Made by a program: the position numbers and the translations under genes
NCBI GenBank assembly: GCA_964629885.1
Contig: CAZVRJ010000042.1
Span: 1-21,799, forward strand
DNA length: 21,799 nucleotides
Direction of reading: 5' to 3'
Source: CAYWCV01 sp964629885
Lineage (GTDB): Bacteria > Bacteroidota > Rhodothermia > Balneolales > CAYWCV01
In this document: one piece after another, positions 8,698 through 14,844 of the stretch
How the letters are laid out: each line of letters starts with the position of its first letter
Numbering within the stretch: the first letter of the stretch is position 1
Notes under the pieces: model-generated
Told to the model about the DNA's origin: nothing
Databases searched by the model: none
What the model saw: the letters and a program-made list of their open reading frames with translations, nothing else

Positions 8698-8881
8698 ATA
8701 AGAGGAGCGCGGATCTGTTGGTTTAAGGTGATCATATGATAGTAAAAAACGCGCTTCAGTAGGATCGTTACGATTATTTGACGACTGTTCGATGCAATGG
8801 ATAATATTACAACGATCATGGTTGAGTTCATAGTGCAAGTTGGATGTCGTCAAACTACCTCTACGATAAACGAAAAGTTAC

Positions 8882-8934
8882 CATCCTGAGCTGACACATT
8901 GAAGCGCGTAGCGCTGAAATGTCGGCGAAGGACC
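8882..8934. repeat. REP-like hairpin with tandem G-A mismatches
   Basis: An extended imperfect palindrome bounded by CATCCTGAGC (8882-8891) and GCGAAGGACC (8925-8934). Arms from outside inwards: TCCT (8884-8887) with AGGA (8929-8932); GA opposite GA; GCTGAC (8890-8895) with GTCGGC (8921-8926); a two-base bulge; ATT (8898-8900) with AAT (8918-8920); GA opposite GA; AGCGC (8903-8907) with GCGCT (8911-8915); loop GTA. Both internal loops are tandem G-A mismatches, which can form stable sheared pairs. The ends resemble the TCCTGAGC...GCGAAGGA element that I recall as a common dispersed intergenic repeat in bacteria. No T-tract follows, so it is not a classical terminator. Confidence 0.6.
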
Positions 8935-8940
8935 TTTAAG

Positions 8941-8977
8941 TCACCCCTCTCTATAACAATAGAGAGGCCGGGGGTGA
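8941..8977. repeat. Second hairpin element, C/T-rich arm and G/A-rich arm
   Basis: A perfect 8-bp stem CTCTCTAT (8947-8954) with ATAGAGAG (8959-8966) closes a four-base loop. An outer stem pairs TCACCC with GGGTGA at the ends (8941-8946 and 8972-8977), separated by an unpaired GCCGG on the right arm. It begins seven bases after the preceding hairpin element. The TCACCCC...GGGGTGA bounds look like a dispersed repeat rather than a gene-specific site. No U-tract follows on the plus strand. Confidence 0.6.
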
Positions 8978-9023
8978 GTTATGCGTCCACGCAACTTCTT
9001 CACCGTTTTTACGAATGATGTGC

Positions 9024-9030
9024 TATCTTG
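9024..9030 (+). promoter_or_regulatory. Weak promoter-like box before methyltransferase
   Basis: TATCTTG is a partial match to the Bacteroidota -7 element TAnnTTTG, 28 bases before the methyltransferase TTG start and directly before a short reading frame with an AAGG Shine-Dalgarno-like string. No good -33 TTTG was found at normal distance. Confidence 0.2.
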
Positions 9031-9035
9031 TAAGG

Positions 9036-9062
9036 ATGACCACTTTTATTGAAACCCCTTGA
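9036..9062 (+). CDS. Eight-codon reading frame overlapping the next start
   Basis: ATG at 9036, preceded by AAGG, opens a frame encoding MTTFIETP and stopping at TGA 9060-9062. That TGA overlaps the methyltransferase TTG start (9059-9061) in the string TTGA. Either it is a small leader peptide coupling translation to the downstream gene, or it is the real N-terminus of the methyltransferase displaced by a one-base deletion: one more C in the CCCC run at 9055-9058 would join the two frames. It may also be chance. There is no homology evidence for so short a peptide. Confidence 0.25.
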   Translation: MTTFIETP

Positions 9063-9646
9063 AGCACGTAGCCTTTTTTATCCGCAACATCCGCCATGTA
9101 GGAGCCGTCGCACCCAGTTCGCGATTCTTGACCGGTAGGATGGTGAAGCCCCTTCGCGAGTATATCGAAACTCCTGGATCCGGCCCCGTCAGGGTCCTCG
9201 AAGTTGGACCCGGCACAGGCGCCATCACCCAACATATACGACCATTACTGCGTCCTGGCGACCATGCCGACGTCGTGGAACTTAACCCAAAGCTTCACGA
9301 ATATGTGAGTAGTCGGTATGCTCACGAATCGATCCATTTCCATAATTTGAATCTGCTCGACTTCGATATTACAGCACCGTACGACTTTATCTTCTCGGGC
9401 GTGCCATACGAAGCCCTTCCCTCAGAGGTGACCAAATTATTGTGGCGCAAGAAGCTCGAGGCTAGCCGCATTGGTACCGTCATCACGTACTTTAAGTACA
9501 TCAACGTGGTCAACTTTCGCTCCAAATTTGAGCGACAGGTGGTCGACAGCTGCTGCGAAAAGATCTCCTACGAGTTCCGAAACCTTCCGCCTGCACGGTT
9601 CTTCAGGCTCAAGGTGACCGAAGAAGTGATGGGGATGGTTGAGTAG
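9059..9646 (+). CDS. PmtA-like class I SAM-dependent methyltransferase
   Basis: Predicted cytoplasmic methyltransferase of 195 residues. VGAVAPSS (14-21) is the typical N-terminal motif of the phospholipid N-methyltransferase (PmtA) / rRNA-dimethyladenosine-like group. SAM-binding motif I is EVGPGTG (48-54), the acidic residue after strand 2 is Glu74 (VVELNP), and the IFSGVPYEALP motif (111-121) corresponds to the family's 'I.S.LP...LP'. The substrate may be phosphatidylethanolamine, but family members also differ, so it is left open. A TGA at 9050-9052 closes the frame upstream; TTG 9059 is the only usable start, and it makes the N-terminus rather short. The stop codon TAG forms the first three bases of the heptamer array that follows. 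Confidence 0.8.
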   Translation: MKHVAFFIRNIRHVGAVAPSSRFLTGRMVKPLREYIETPGSGPVRVLEVGPGTGAITQHIRPLLRPGDHADVVELNPKLHEYVSSRYAHESIHFHNLNLLDFDITAPYDFIFSGVPYEALPSEVTKLLWRKKLEASRIGTVITYFKYINVVNFRSKFERQVVDSCCEKISYEFRNLPPARFFRLKVTEEVMGMVE

Positions 9647-9692
9647 TTAGTAGTTAGTGGTTAGTGGTTAGTGGTTAGTAGTTAGTGGTTTA
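9644..9692. repeat. Heptamer array, left arm (TAGTTAG)7
   Basis: Seven contiguous 7-bp units: TAGTTAG, TAGTTAG, TGGTTAG (three times), TAGTTAG, TGGTTTA. The first unit overlaps the stop codon of the methyltransferase gene. The unit is the reverse complement of the CTAACTA units at 9792-9819, so the two arrays can pair over roughly 30 bp. With a 7-bp period the array puts TAG stops into all three forward frames. Confidence 0.9.
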
Positions 9693-9720
9693 TTTACCTT
9701 ATGCTCAACAGTGAACTATC

Positions 9721-9780
9721 CCCAAGTAGTCCCAACTAGTCCCAACTAGCATCAAGTAGCCTCAAGTAGTCTCAAGTAGT
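9721..9780. repeat. Decamer array (CCCAASTAGT)6 between heptamer arms
   Basis: Six contiguous 10-bp units: CCCAAGTAGT, CCCAACTAGT, CCCAACTAGC, ATCAAGTAGC, CTCAAGTAGT, CTCAAGTAGT. Weaker copies flank it (9711-9720 and 9781-9790). The 10-bp period is close to one helical turn, so every unit faces the same side of the DNA. The core AACTAG is related to the reverse complement of the heptamer unit, which hints at common origin. Confidence 0.85.
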
Positions 9781-9784
9781 CACA

Positions 9785-9826
9785 GTTACTACTAACTACT
9801 AACTACTAACCACTAACTACTCTACC
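9785..9826. repeat. Heptamer array, right arm (CTAACTA)4-6, inverted
   Basis: Four clear 7-bp units: CTAACTA (9792), CTAACTA (9799), CTAACCA (9806), CTAACTA (9813), with one degenerate unit on each side (GTTACTA at 9785, CTCTACC at 9820). They are the reverse complement of the left arm. The array ends four bases before the priA start codon, so it forms the immediate 5' leader of priA. Confidence 0.85.
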
Positions 9827-9830
9827 ACTC

Positions 9831-12248
9831 TTGTTCGCCAACATCGCATTTCCATCACCCGTAAGGCAGCTCTTCACCTATAAGGTGCCTGCTGACCTGC
9901 AGGACGCAGTGGCTCCTGGCATGAGGGTATGGGTTCCATTGAGGGGACGTATGGCGATCGGGATGGTGATTCAGGTGCACGACACCCAGCCCGACTTTGA
10001 GTGCAAGCCCATTGCTCGCGTGCTCGACACCGAACCTGTGCTCGACGAGCACATGATCTGGCTGGTGCGATGGATGCACCACTATTACTTCTGCAGCATA
10101 GGCGAGGCCACACAAGCAGCACTGCCGGCAGGATACAACTTCATATCGGTGAGCTACCTTCAGCCGACCCTGAAAACCGGCTTTCCTAAGAACACAAAAG
10201 GTGCCCTCATCCTCGACGAAATCCGTCAAAAGGGTCGTTATAACCTTAAAGAAGCCGAACGCCGCTGGGACGCCGAAAAGCGTTCCCTCAAAGATCTGAT
10301 CCGCCAAGAATACCTCGAAATTTGGGATGACCCGGAGCTCTCTACCAACACAGGGTCGGAATTGGTATGGAGCACTACCGACAACTTTACCGCCGAGAAC
10401 GTGCTTGGCATCATCGAATCGTACGCCCACAAGAAAGCCCCAGCATGGGTCAACGCGCTCAACACCCTGCTTGAATGCGAGTTCCCCATCACGCAGGCCG
10501 AAGCCGCAATCCTGGGACTAACAACGCCCCTGCTCAAACGCATCGCTAAAGAGGAGCTGATTACCTCGACAACAGAAGCCCTGCGCTTCCGTATGAACTT
10601 GAATGTCCCACTCGAGGAACCTAAAACGCTGAACAAAACGCAGCTAGAGGCTCTCGAAAGCATCGAAGAGTCCATTCGAAGTCGGCAGCACAAGACTTTC
10701 CTACTGTTCGGGGTTACTGGCAGCGGCAAGACGGAAGTGTACATCCACGCCATCCAGAACGTGCTCGATCAAGGCCGTACTGCTATCCTTCTTGTGCCTG
10801 AAATCGCCCTCACCCCGCAGACTGTACGCCGTTTCGCTGCTGTATTCGGCAACACCTTCGCCGTTCTGCACAGCCGTCTATCGGATCGCGAACGCATGCA
10901 GGCGTGGACCGACCTTCGCAACGGACACCTCAAACTGGTGATCGGTGCCCGATCAGCCGTTTTCGCGCCCGTCAAGAATTTGGGTATCGTCATCATCGAC
11001 GAAGAGCACGACAGCTCCTACAAGCAGGAGGATCCCGCACCGCGCTACCATGCACGAGACGTGGCCATAATGCGTGCACATCGCGAAGGCGCCGTTGTGC
11101 TTATGGGTTCAGCTACGCCATCGATGGCCGCATATAAAGCCGCTATGGAGAACAAATTCCAGCTGCTCGAACTCCCCACCCGACCCTTCTCGAACGTGCA
11201 ACCCGAGGTACGGGTCATCGATCTGCGGCAGTATCGGTCCGCCATGCGAGGTCCGCTCGCCATCCCCTTATACAATGCCATCAAAGAGCGTCTCGAACTA
11301 GGCGAACAGAGTCTGCTTCTGTACAACCGGCGCGGATTCGCCAGCTATATGCAGTGTCCGTCGTGCGGCGACATCCCCCAATGCCCGTCCTGTTCGGTGT
11401 CGCTGACCTACCACAAGCCCTTTAACCAGCTTCGCTGCCATTATTGCGGATACACCGAATTATCCAAAAAAATATGCCCCGCATGCGATGCCGGCGAGGA
11501 ACTGACCATGGCAGGTTCGGGCACCCAACAGGTCGAAGATTCCATTATTGAATTATTCCCCGAGGCGAGTGTGCTACGGATGGATCAGGACACCACCCGT
11601 GGACGCTATGGTCACGAGCGACTTCTAGGCGCCTTCGCGCGCGGTGAAGCCGACATCCTAGTGGGAACCCAGCTTGTTGCCAAAGGGCTCGACTTCCCCA
11701 ACCTAACCCTTGCCGGGGTCGTAAATGCCGATACTGAGCTGGCCTTTCCTTCCTACAGGTCGGGCGAGCGAATGTTCCAGTTGCTTACGCAGGTTTCTGG
11801 ACGTCCTGGAAGGGCCGAGAAACCTGGTCTCGTGTATCTGCAGACTAAGCAGCCCGATCATCCCGCCCTGATCTGGGCCAGTAAGCACGACTATCGCGGC
11901 TTTGCTGCGCAGGAACTGCCTATGCGTCGGCAATTACTCTATCCACCGTATTCAAGATTGATCACAATTGTGTTTAGAGCCGTCGATCCGAACGCTGTAC
12001 GTATTGCGGCAACATTTTTCGGTATGGTGGTAAAGACTCATTATGCAAATATGCCATTTTTGGGTCCGGCACCGTCGGTAATCGTCAGACTTCACGGACA
12101 GTTTCGGTGGGAGGCCCAAATCAAGGCCGAGATGCATCGATACCGTGAAACAGAGCAGATGTTGGAGGTGATTGTGGCAACCTACGAGCGCGACAAACCG
12201 AAAGAGGCCAATGCCGTGAAATATGCTATTAACGTGGATGCTGTGTAG
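9831..12248 (+). CDS. priA: Primosomal protein N' (replication restart helicase PriA)
   Basis: PriA is a 3'-5' superfamily 2 DNA helicase that recognises stalled forks and reloads the replicative helicase. The 805-residue product begins at TTG 9831 with MFANIAFPSPVRQLFTYKVP, the usual start of the PriA DNA-binding domain. Walker A GVTGSGKT is at 294-301 and the DEEH box at 390-393. Eight zinc-binding cysteines lie at 509, 512, 518, 521, 536, 539, 549 and 552, the same spacing as in E. coli PriA. The GTQLVAKGLDFPNLTL and SGRPGRAEKPG motifs mark the second helicase lobe. The product is longer than E. coli PriA (732), mainly before the helicase core. The leader is made of repeat DNA with no visible Shine-Dalgarno. 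Confidence 0.97.
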   Translation: MFANIAFPSPVRQLFTYKVPADLQDAVAPGMRVWVPLRGRMAIGMVIQVHDTQPDFECKPIARVLDTEPVLDEHMIWLVRWMHHYYFCSIGEATQAALPAGYNFISVSYLQPTLKTGFPKNTKGALILDEIRQKGRYNLKEAERRWDAEKRSLKDLIRQEYLEIWDDPELSTNTGSELVWSTTDNFTAENVLGIIESYAHKKAPAWVNALNTLLECEFPITQAEAAILGLTTPLLKRIAKEELITSTTEALRFRMNLNVPLEEPKTLNKTQLEALESIEESIRSRQHKTFLLFGVTGSGKTEVYIHAIQNVLDQGRTAILLVPEIALTPQTVRRFAAVFGNTFAVLHSRLSDRERMQAWTDLRNGHLKLVIGARSAVFAPVKNLGIVIIDEEHDSSYKQEDPAPRYHARDVAIMRAHREGAVVLMGSATPSMAAYKAAMENKFQLLELPTRPFSNVQPEVRVIDLRQYRSAMRGPLAIPLYNAIKERLELGEQSLLLYNRRGFASYMQCPSCGDIPQCPSCSVSLTYHKPFNQLRCHYCGYTELSKKICPACDAGEELTMAGSGTQQVEDSIIELFPEASVLRMDQDTTRGRYGHERLLGAFARGEADILVGTQLVAKGLDFPNLTLAGVVNADTELAFPSYRSGERMFQLLTQVSGRPGRAEKPGLVYLQTKQPDHPALIWASKHDYRGFAAQELPMRRQLLYPPYSRLITIVFRAVDPNAVRIAATFFGMVVKTHYANMPFLGPAPSVIVRLHGQFRWEAQIKAEMHRYRETEQMLEVIVATYERDKPKEANAVKYAINVDAV

Positions 12249-12264
12249 CATAGCTCAAAGCACC

Positions 12265-12299
12265 TTTGTATAGGGGCAATCGAAAATTCCGTACCTTTA
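12265..12299 (+). promoter_or_regulatory. Candidate promoter for scpB operon
   Basis: TACCTTTA (12292-12299) matches seven of eight positions of the Bacteroidota -7 element, with TTTG at 12265-12268 as a possible -33 element. The 23-base gap is longer than usual. The box ends four bases before the scpB ATG, so the transcript would be nearly leaderless. It sits in the only gap (55 bp) between priA and the downstream five-gene run. Confidence 0.3.
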
Positions 12300-12303
12300 G
12301 CAG

Positions 12304-12972
12304 ATGATTTCCGACCCTGTAAAGTATGGCCCATTCGATCCACGCGACATCCAAGATGCCGTTGAAGCGCTTATTTTTGCAGCATCGGAGCCATTATCGA
12401 CCGCTTCCATTTTGGCAACCCTAAGGGAGGCAGATGAGCGGGTCGAACTGAACGAGAAAGACGTCGATCAGTTGGTCGATGCCATCAACCAAGAGCTTCT
12501 TGAGCAACACCGTCCATATGCCATCGAAATGGTGGCTGGAGGGTATGCATTCATGACGCGTTCGGAACATCACCGTTGGTTGCGTATCTTTCAGCATCGC
12601 AATGCGGCACGACGCCTATCGCAGTCGGCACTCGAATCGTTAGCGGTGGTGGCATACAAACAGCCCATCACCAAACCCGAGCTCGACATCATCCGCGGAG
12701 TCGATTCCGGTTATGTGATCCGCAGCCTTCTTGAGAAGGACCTCATCGAGGTGGCGGGTCGCGCAGAAACACCGGGTCGCCCGCTATATTATCGCACATC
12801 CACTACATTCCTTGAACATTTTGGTCTGAATTCCGTATCCGAACTACCCAAGCCACGGGAGATTGAAGATATTCTCAAGGACGACGACATGGCCGAACAC
12901 CGACAGCTCATGCTCGAACTCAAAGCCGAATTGGAACGGCAGCAGAATACGGCCAACACATCAGATTCCTGA
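12304..12972 (+). CDS. scpB: Segregation and condensation protein ScpB
   Basis: ScpB is the winged-helix kleisin-associated subunit of the Smc-ScpAB condensin, acting in chromosome compaction and segregation. The 222-residue product shows the first winged helix (VEALIFAASEPLS at about 21-33) and the highly conserved middle block LAVVAYKQPITKPELDIIRG. GRPLYYRTSTTFLEHFGL follows, then an acidic, helical C-terminal tail. Length is slightly above the usual 180-210 because of the tail. No scpA is in the window; in many genomes scpA lies next to scpB, so here it is elsewhere. The rluB-like gene follows after eight bases, a pairing (scpB-rluB) common in bacteria. Its ATG is preceded by a promoter-like box. 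Confidence 0.95.
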   Translation: MISDPVKYGPFDPRDIQDAVEALIFAASEPLSTASILATLREADERVELNEKDVDQLVDAINQELLEQHRPYAIEMVAGGYAFMTRSEHHRWLRIFQHRNAARRLSQSALESLAVVAYKQPITKPELDIIRGVDSGYVIRSLLEKDLIEVAGRAETPGRPLYYRTSTTFLEHFGLNSVSELPKPREIEDILKDDDMAEHRQLMLELKAELERQQNTANTSDS

Positions 12973-12980
12973 CATCCACT

Positions 12981-14834
12981 ATGAAATCCAAAGACCGTAA
13001 CGAATCGTCCGGCGAGACGCCCAAGGACGACGCATCCAAAGAACAAAAGCGCAAGCAGCGCATACCCAAGAAGGGTTGGAATCCACCACCGTTCGACGCC
13101 TTCGCCGAGGCCGACAAGAGCCGCCCTAGAAGTGGCGCGCGTCCTGGTGGACGTCCAGCCGGCAGACCCTTCGGCGATAAGCCCGCCTTTGGCGACAGAC
13201 CGAAGCGCACCTTCAACCGTGACGAGGCCGGCGGCGCGGAGCGCCCAAAGCGTACGTTCGGCGATAAACCCGCCTTTGGCGACAGACCGAAGCGCACCTT
13301 CAACCGTGACGAAGCCGGTGGCGCAGAGCGTCCAAAGCGTACGTTCGGCGATAAGCCAGCCTTTGGTGATATGCCAAAGCGCACCTTCGGCGATAAACCC
13401 GCCTTTGGCGACAGACCGAAGCGTACCTTCAACCGTGACGAAGCCGGCGGCGCGGAGCGCCCAAAGCGCACCTTCGGCGATAAGCCCGCCTTTGGCGACA
13501 GGCCAAAGCGTACGTTCGGCGATAAACCCGCCTTCGGCGACAGACCAAAGCGCAACTTCGGCGATAAGCCAGCCTTTGGCGATAGGCCAAAGCGTACCTT
13601 CAATCGCGATGACTCGCGTGGACCAGCCGACGAGCCACGCCGCAAGTTTGGTCGTGGTGGTGTCCCAACCGAGGGTGCCGACCGCCCAGCACGCCCTTTC
13701 AACCGCGACGAAGCCGGCAGTGATCGTCCGAAACGCCCGTTTAACAAGGACGGTCCTGGGTTCAGCGACAAGCCGAGACGTCCGTTCAACAACGATGGAC
13801 CGCGTTCTGCCGATAGGCCACAACGTCCTGGATTCGGTGCGCCGAAGCCGGGCACGCGCAAGCCATTCGATCGTACCGAGCGGTCCGATCGACCCGAGCG
13901 ACCTGCTCGCAAACCATTTGGTGCTGACCGTAATTCAAGCGACCGTCCGGCTCGCAAACCATTCGGTTCCGACCGTAACACGAGCAGCGACCGACCAGCA
14001 CGTCCGTCGGCACGAGATGGCTTCAAGGGCTATGGACCCAAGGGCATCCGCAGCCGAGATGACGAACCCCCTCGAGGGGGACGATCTGAGCCTAAGGCTA
14101 AGGTCGAAGATGTTCGTCTTAACAAATACATCGCCCACAGCGGTGTATGTGCGCGTCGTGAAGCCGATTTTCTGATTGAGGCGGGCAAGGTGAAGGTGAA
14201 TGGCAAAGTAGTGACCGAGCTCGGTACTAAGGTGAAAACTACCGACAAGGTGATGGTCGACAACATGGCCATCCAGTTCGAGCCTTACAAGTATGTGCTC
14301 ATGCACAAGCCAAAAAACACCATCACCACAACAAGTGATGAAAAAGGACGTAAGACAGTTATGGAACTCGTCGAAAATGAGATCGGTGAGCGTTTGTATC
14401 CTGTCGGACGCCTTGACCGAAACACGACTGGTGTGCTACTGCTCACCAACGACGGCGACTTGGCCAACCGACTTATGCACCCATCATACACGGTAAGCAA
14501 GGTTTACCATGCCGAAATCAACAGGGTTTTGACCGATCCAGAGCTGGAAGAATTGAAACGCGGCGTTGAACTTGAAGATGGTCCCGCCAGAGCGTATCAT
14601 GCAGTACGTGGTTCGATGGATCCCTACAGTATCGAGCTTTCGGTACACGAAGGGCGAAATCACCTCGTTCGTAGAATGGTGGAAGCTTTGGGTGCTGAGG
14701 TTGTGAAACTTAAACGCAGCCAATTTGCCGGCCTTGGTCTCGACGATCTTCGTCCAGGTCGCTGGCGTTTCCTAAAAACGAGGGAAATTAACACCCTGCG
14801 CACGAAAGTGAAGCTTCCGGAATTAAGAAAGTAA
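12981..14834 (+). CDS. rluB: RsuA/RluB-type pseudouridine synthase with long repeat N-terminus
   Basis: Enzyme of the RsuA/RluB/E/F family, modifying a uridine in rRNA (RluB acts on 23S rRNA position 2605 in E. coli). The catalytic part is C-terminal: S4 domain from about 378 (VRLNKYIAHSGVCARREAD) and catalytic Asp479 in GRLDRNTTG, followed by LLLTNDGDLANRLMHPS and EGRNHLVRRMVEALG. Residues 1-377 are low-complexity, rich in Arg, Lys, Asp, Gly and Pro, with tandem repeats (see the repeat entry), then RPARKPFG-type repeats. The total of 617 is about twice the family's usual 240-300. Basic disordered extensions occur in Bacteroidota homologues; their role is unproven, RNA or ribosome binding being a guess. 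RluB rather than another paralogue is chosen from the scpB neighbourhood. Confidence 0.9.
   Translation: MKSKDRNESSGETPKDDASKEQKRKQRIPKKGWNPPPFDAFAEADKSRPRSGARPGGRPAGRPFGDKPAFGDRPKRTFNRDEAGGAERPKRTFGDKPAFGDRPKRTFNRDEAGGAERPKRTFGDKPAFGDMPKRTFGDKPAFGDRPKRTFNRDEAGGAERPKRTFGDKPAFGDRPKRTFGDKPAFGDRPKRNFGDKPAFGDRPKRTFNRDDSRGPADEPRRKFGRGGVPTEGADRPARPFNRDEAGSDRPKRPFNKDGPGFSDKPRRPFNNDGPRSADRPQRPGFGAPKPGTRKPFDRTERSDRPERPARKPFGADRNSSDRPARKPFGSDRNTSSDRPARPSARDGFKGYGPKGIRSRDDEPPRGGRSEPKAKVEDVRLNKYIAHSGVCARREADFLIEAGKVKVNGKVVTELGTKVKTTDKVMVDNMAIQFEPYKYVLMHKPKNTITTTSDEKGRKTVMELVENEIGERLYPVGRLDRNTTGVLLLTNDGDLANRLMHPSYTVSKVYHAEINRVLTDPELEELKRGVELEDGPARAYHAVRGSMDPYSIELSVHEGRNHLVRRMVEALGAEVVKLKRSQFAGLGLDDLRPGRWRFLKTREINTLRTKVKLPELRK
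13170..13595 (+). repeat. In-frame coding tandem repeats in rluB-like gene
   Basis: Two interleaved repeat types. A 42-bp unit (FGDKPAFGDRPKRT, 14 residues) occurs seven times, and a 45-bp unit (FNRDEAGGAERPKRT, 15 residues) follows copies 1, 2 and 4. Copy 3 has Met for Arg in GDMPKR; copy 7 is preceded by N instead of T. Copies differ mainly by synonymous changes (for example aag/aaa, gcc/gca, ggc/ggt), so protein-level constraint or recent expansion with drift is likely. Both units keep the reading frame, so length variation would not break the catalytic domain downstream. Confidence 0.9.
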
Positions 14835-14844
14835 GTTCATTGCC

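Larger units (their letters stand above)
8634..9058. other. Gene-free, repeat-rich interval
   Basis: About 425 bp between two divergently transcribed genes. I find no credible coding region: the one 133-codon frame on the minus strand is an extension over the peptidase N-terminus in another frame, with no family resemblance. The interval holds a four-unit heptamer array, a GATC nonamer array, two adjacent hairpin elements and a promoter-like box, listed separately. Both peptidase and methyltransferase promoters must lie here. Two longer inverted repeats (TTTGACGAC at 8777-8785 with 8846-8854; GATCGTT at 8763-8769 with 8811-8817) interleave but may be chance. Confidence 0.7.

Noticed and set aside
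8452..8853. 133-codon minus-strand frame upstream of the peptidase
   Set aside because: Overlaps the peptidase N-terminus out of frame and otherwise translates repeat-rich intergenic DNA; no recognisable family.
8763..8854. Interleaved inverted repeats resembling a pseudoknot (GATCGTT and TTTGACGAC pairs)
   Set aside because: Arms of 7 and 9 bp at 40-60 bp distance are expected by chance in an interval this size; no supporting context.
8882..8977. Hairpins considered as rho-independent terminators
   Set aside because: No T-tract follows either stem on the plus strand and the upstream genes on that strand do not end here.
9644..9826. Repeat arrays considered as a CRISPR array
   Set aside because: Units of 7 and 10 bp are contiguous without spacers, and there are no cas genes.
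12789..14026. Two long minus-strand reading frames (344 and 368 codons) opposite the rluB-like gene
   Set aside because: They are mirror frames of a GC-biased tandem coding repeat; their proteins are low-complexity, and the plus frame carries the clear S4 and synthase domains.
13132..14175. A 347-codon plus-strand frame inside the rluB-like gene
   Set aside because: Shifted frame of the same repeats, low-complexity and without known motifs; it ends within the S4 domain of the real gene.
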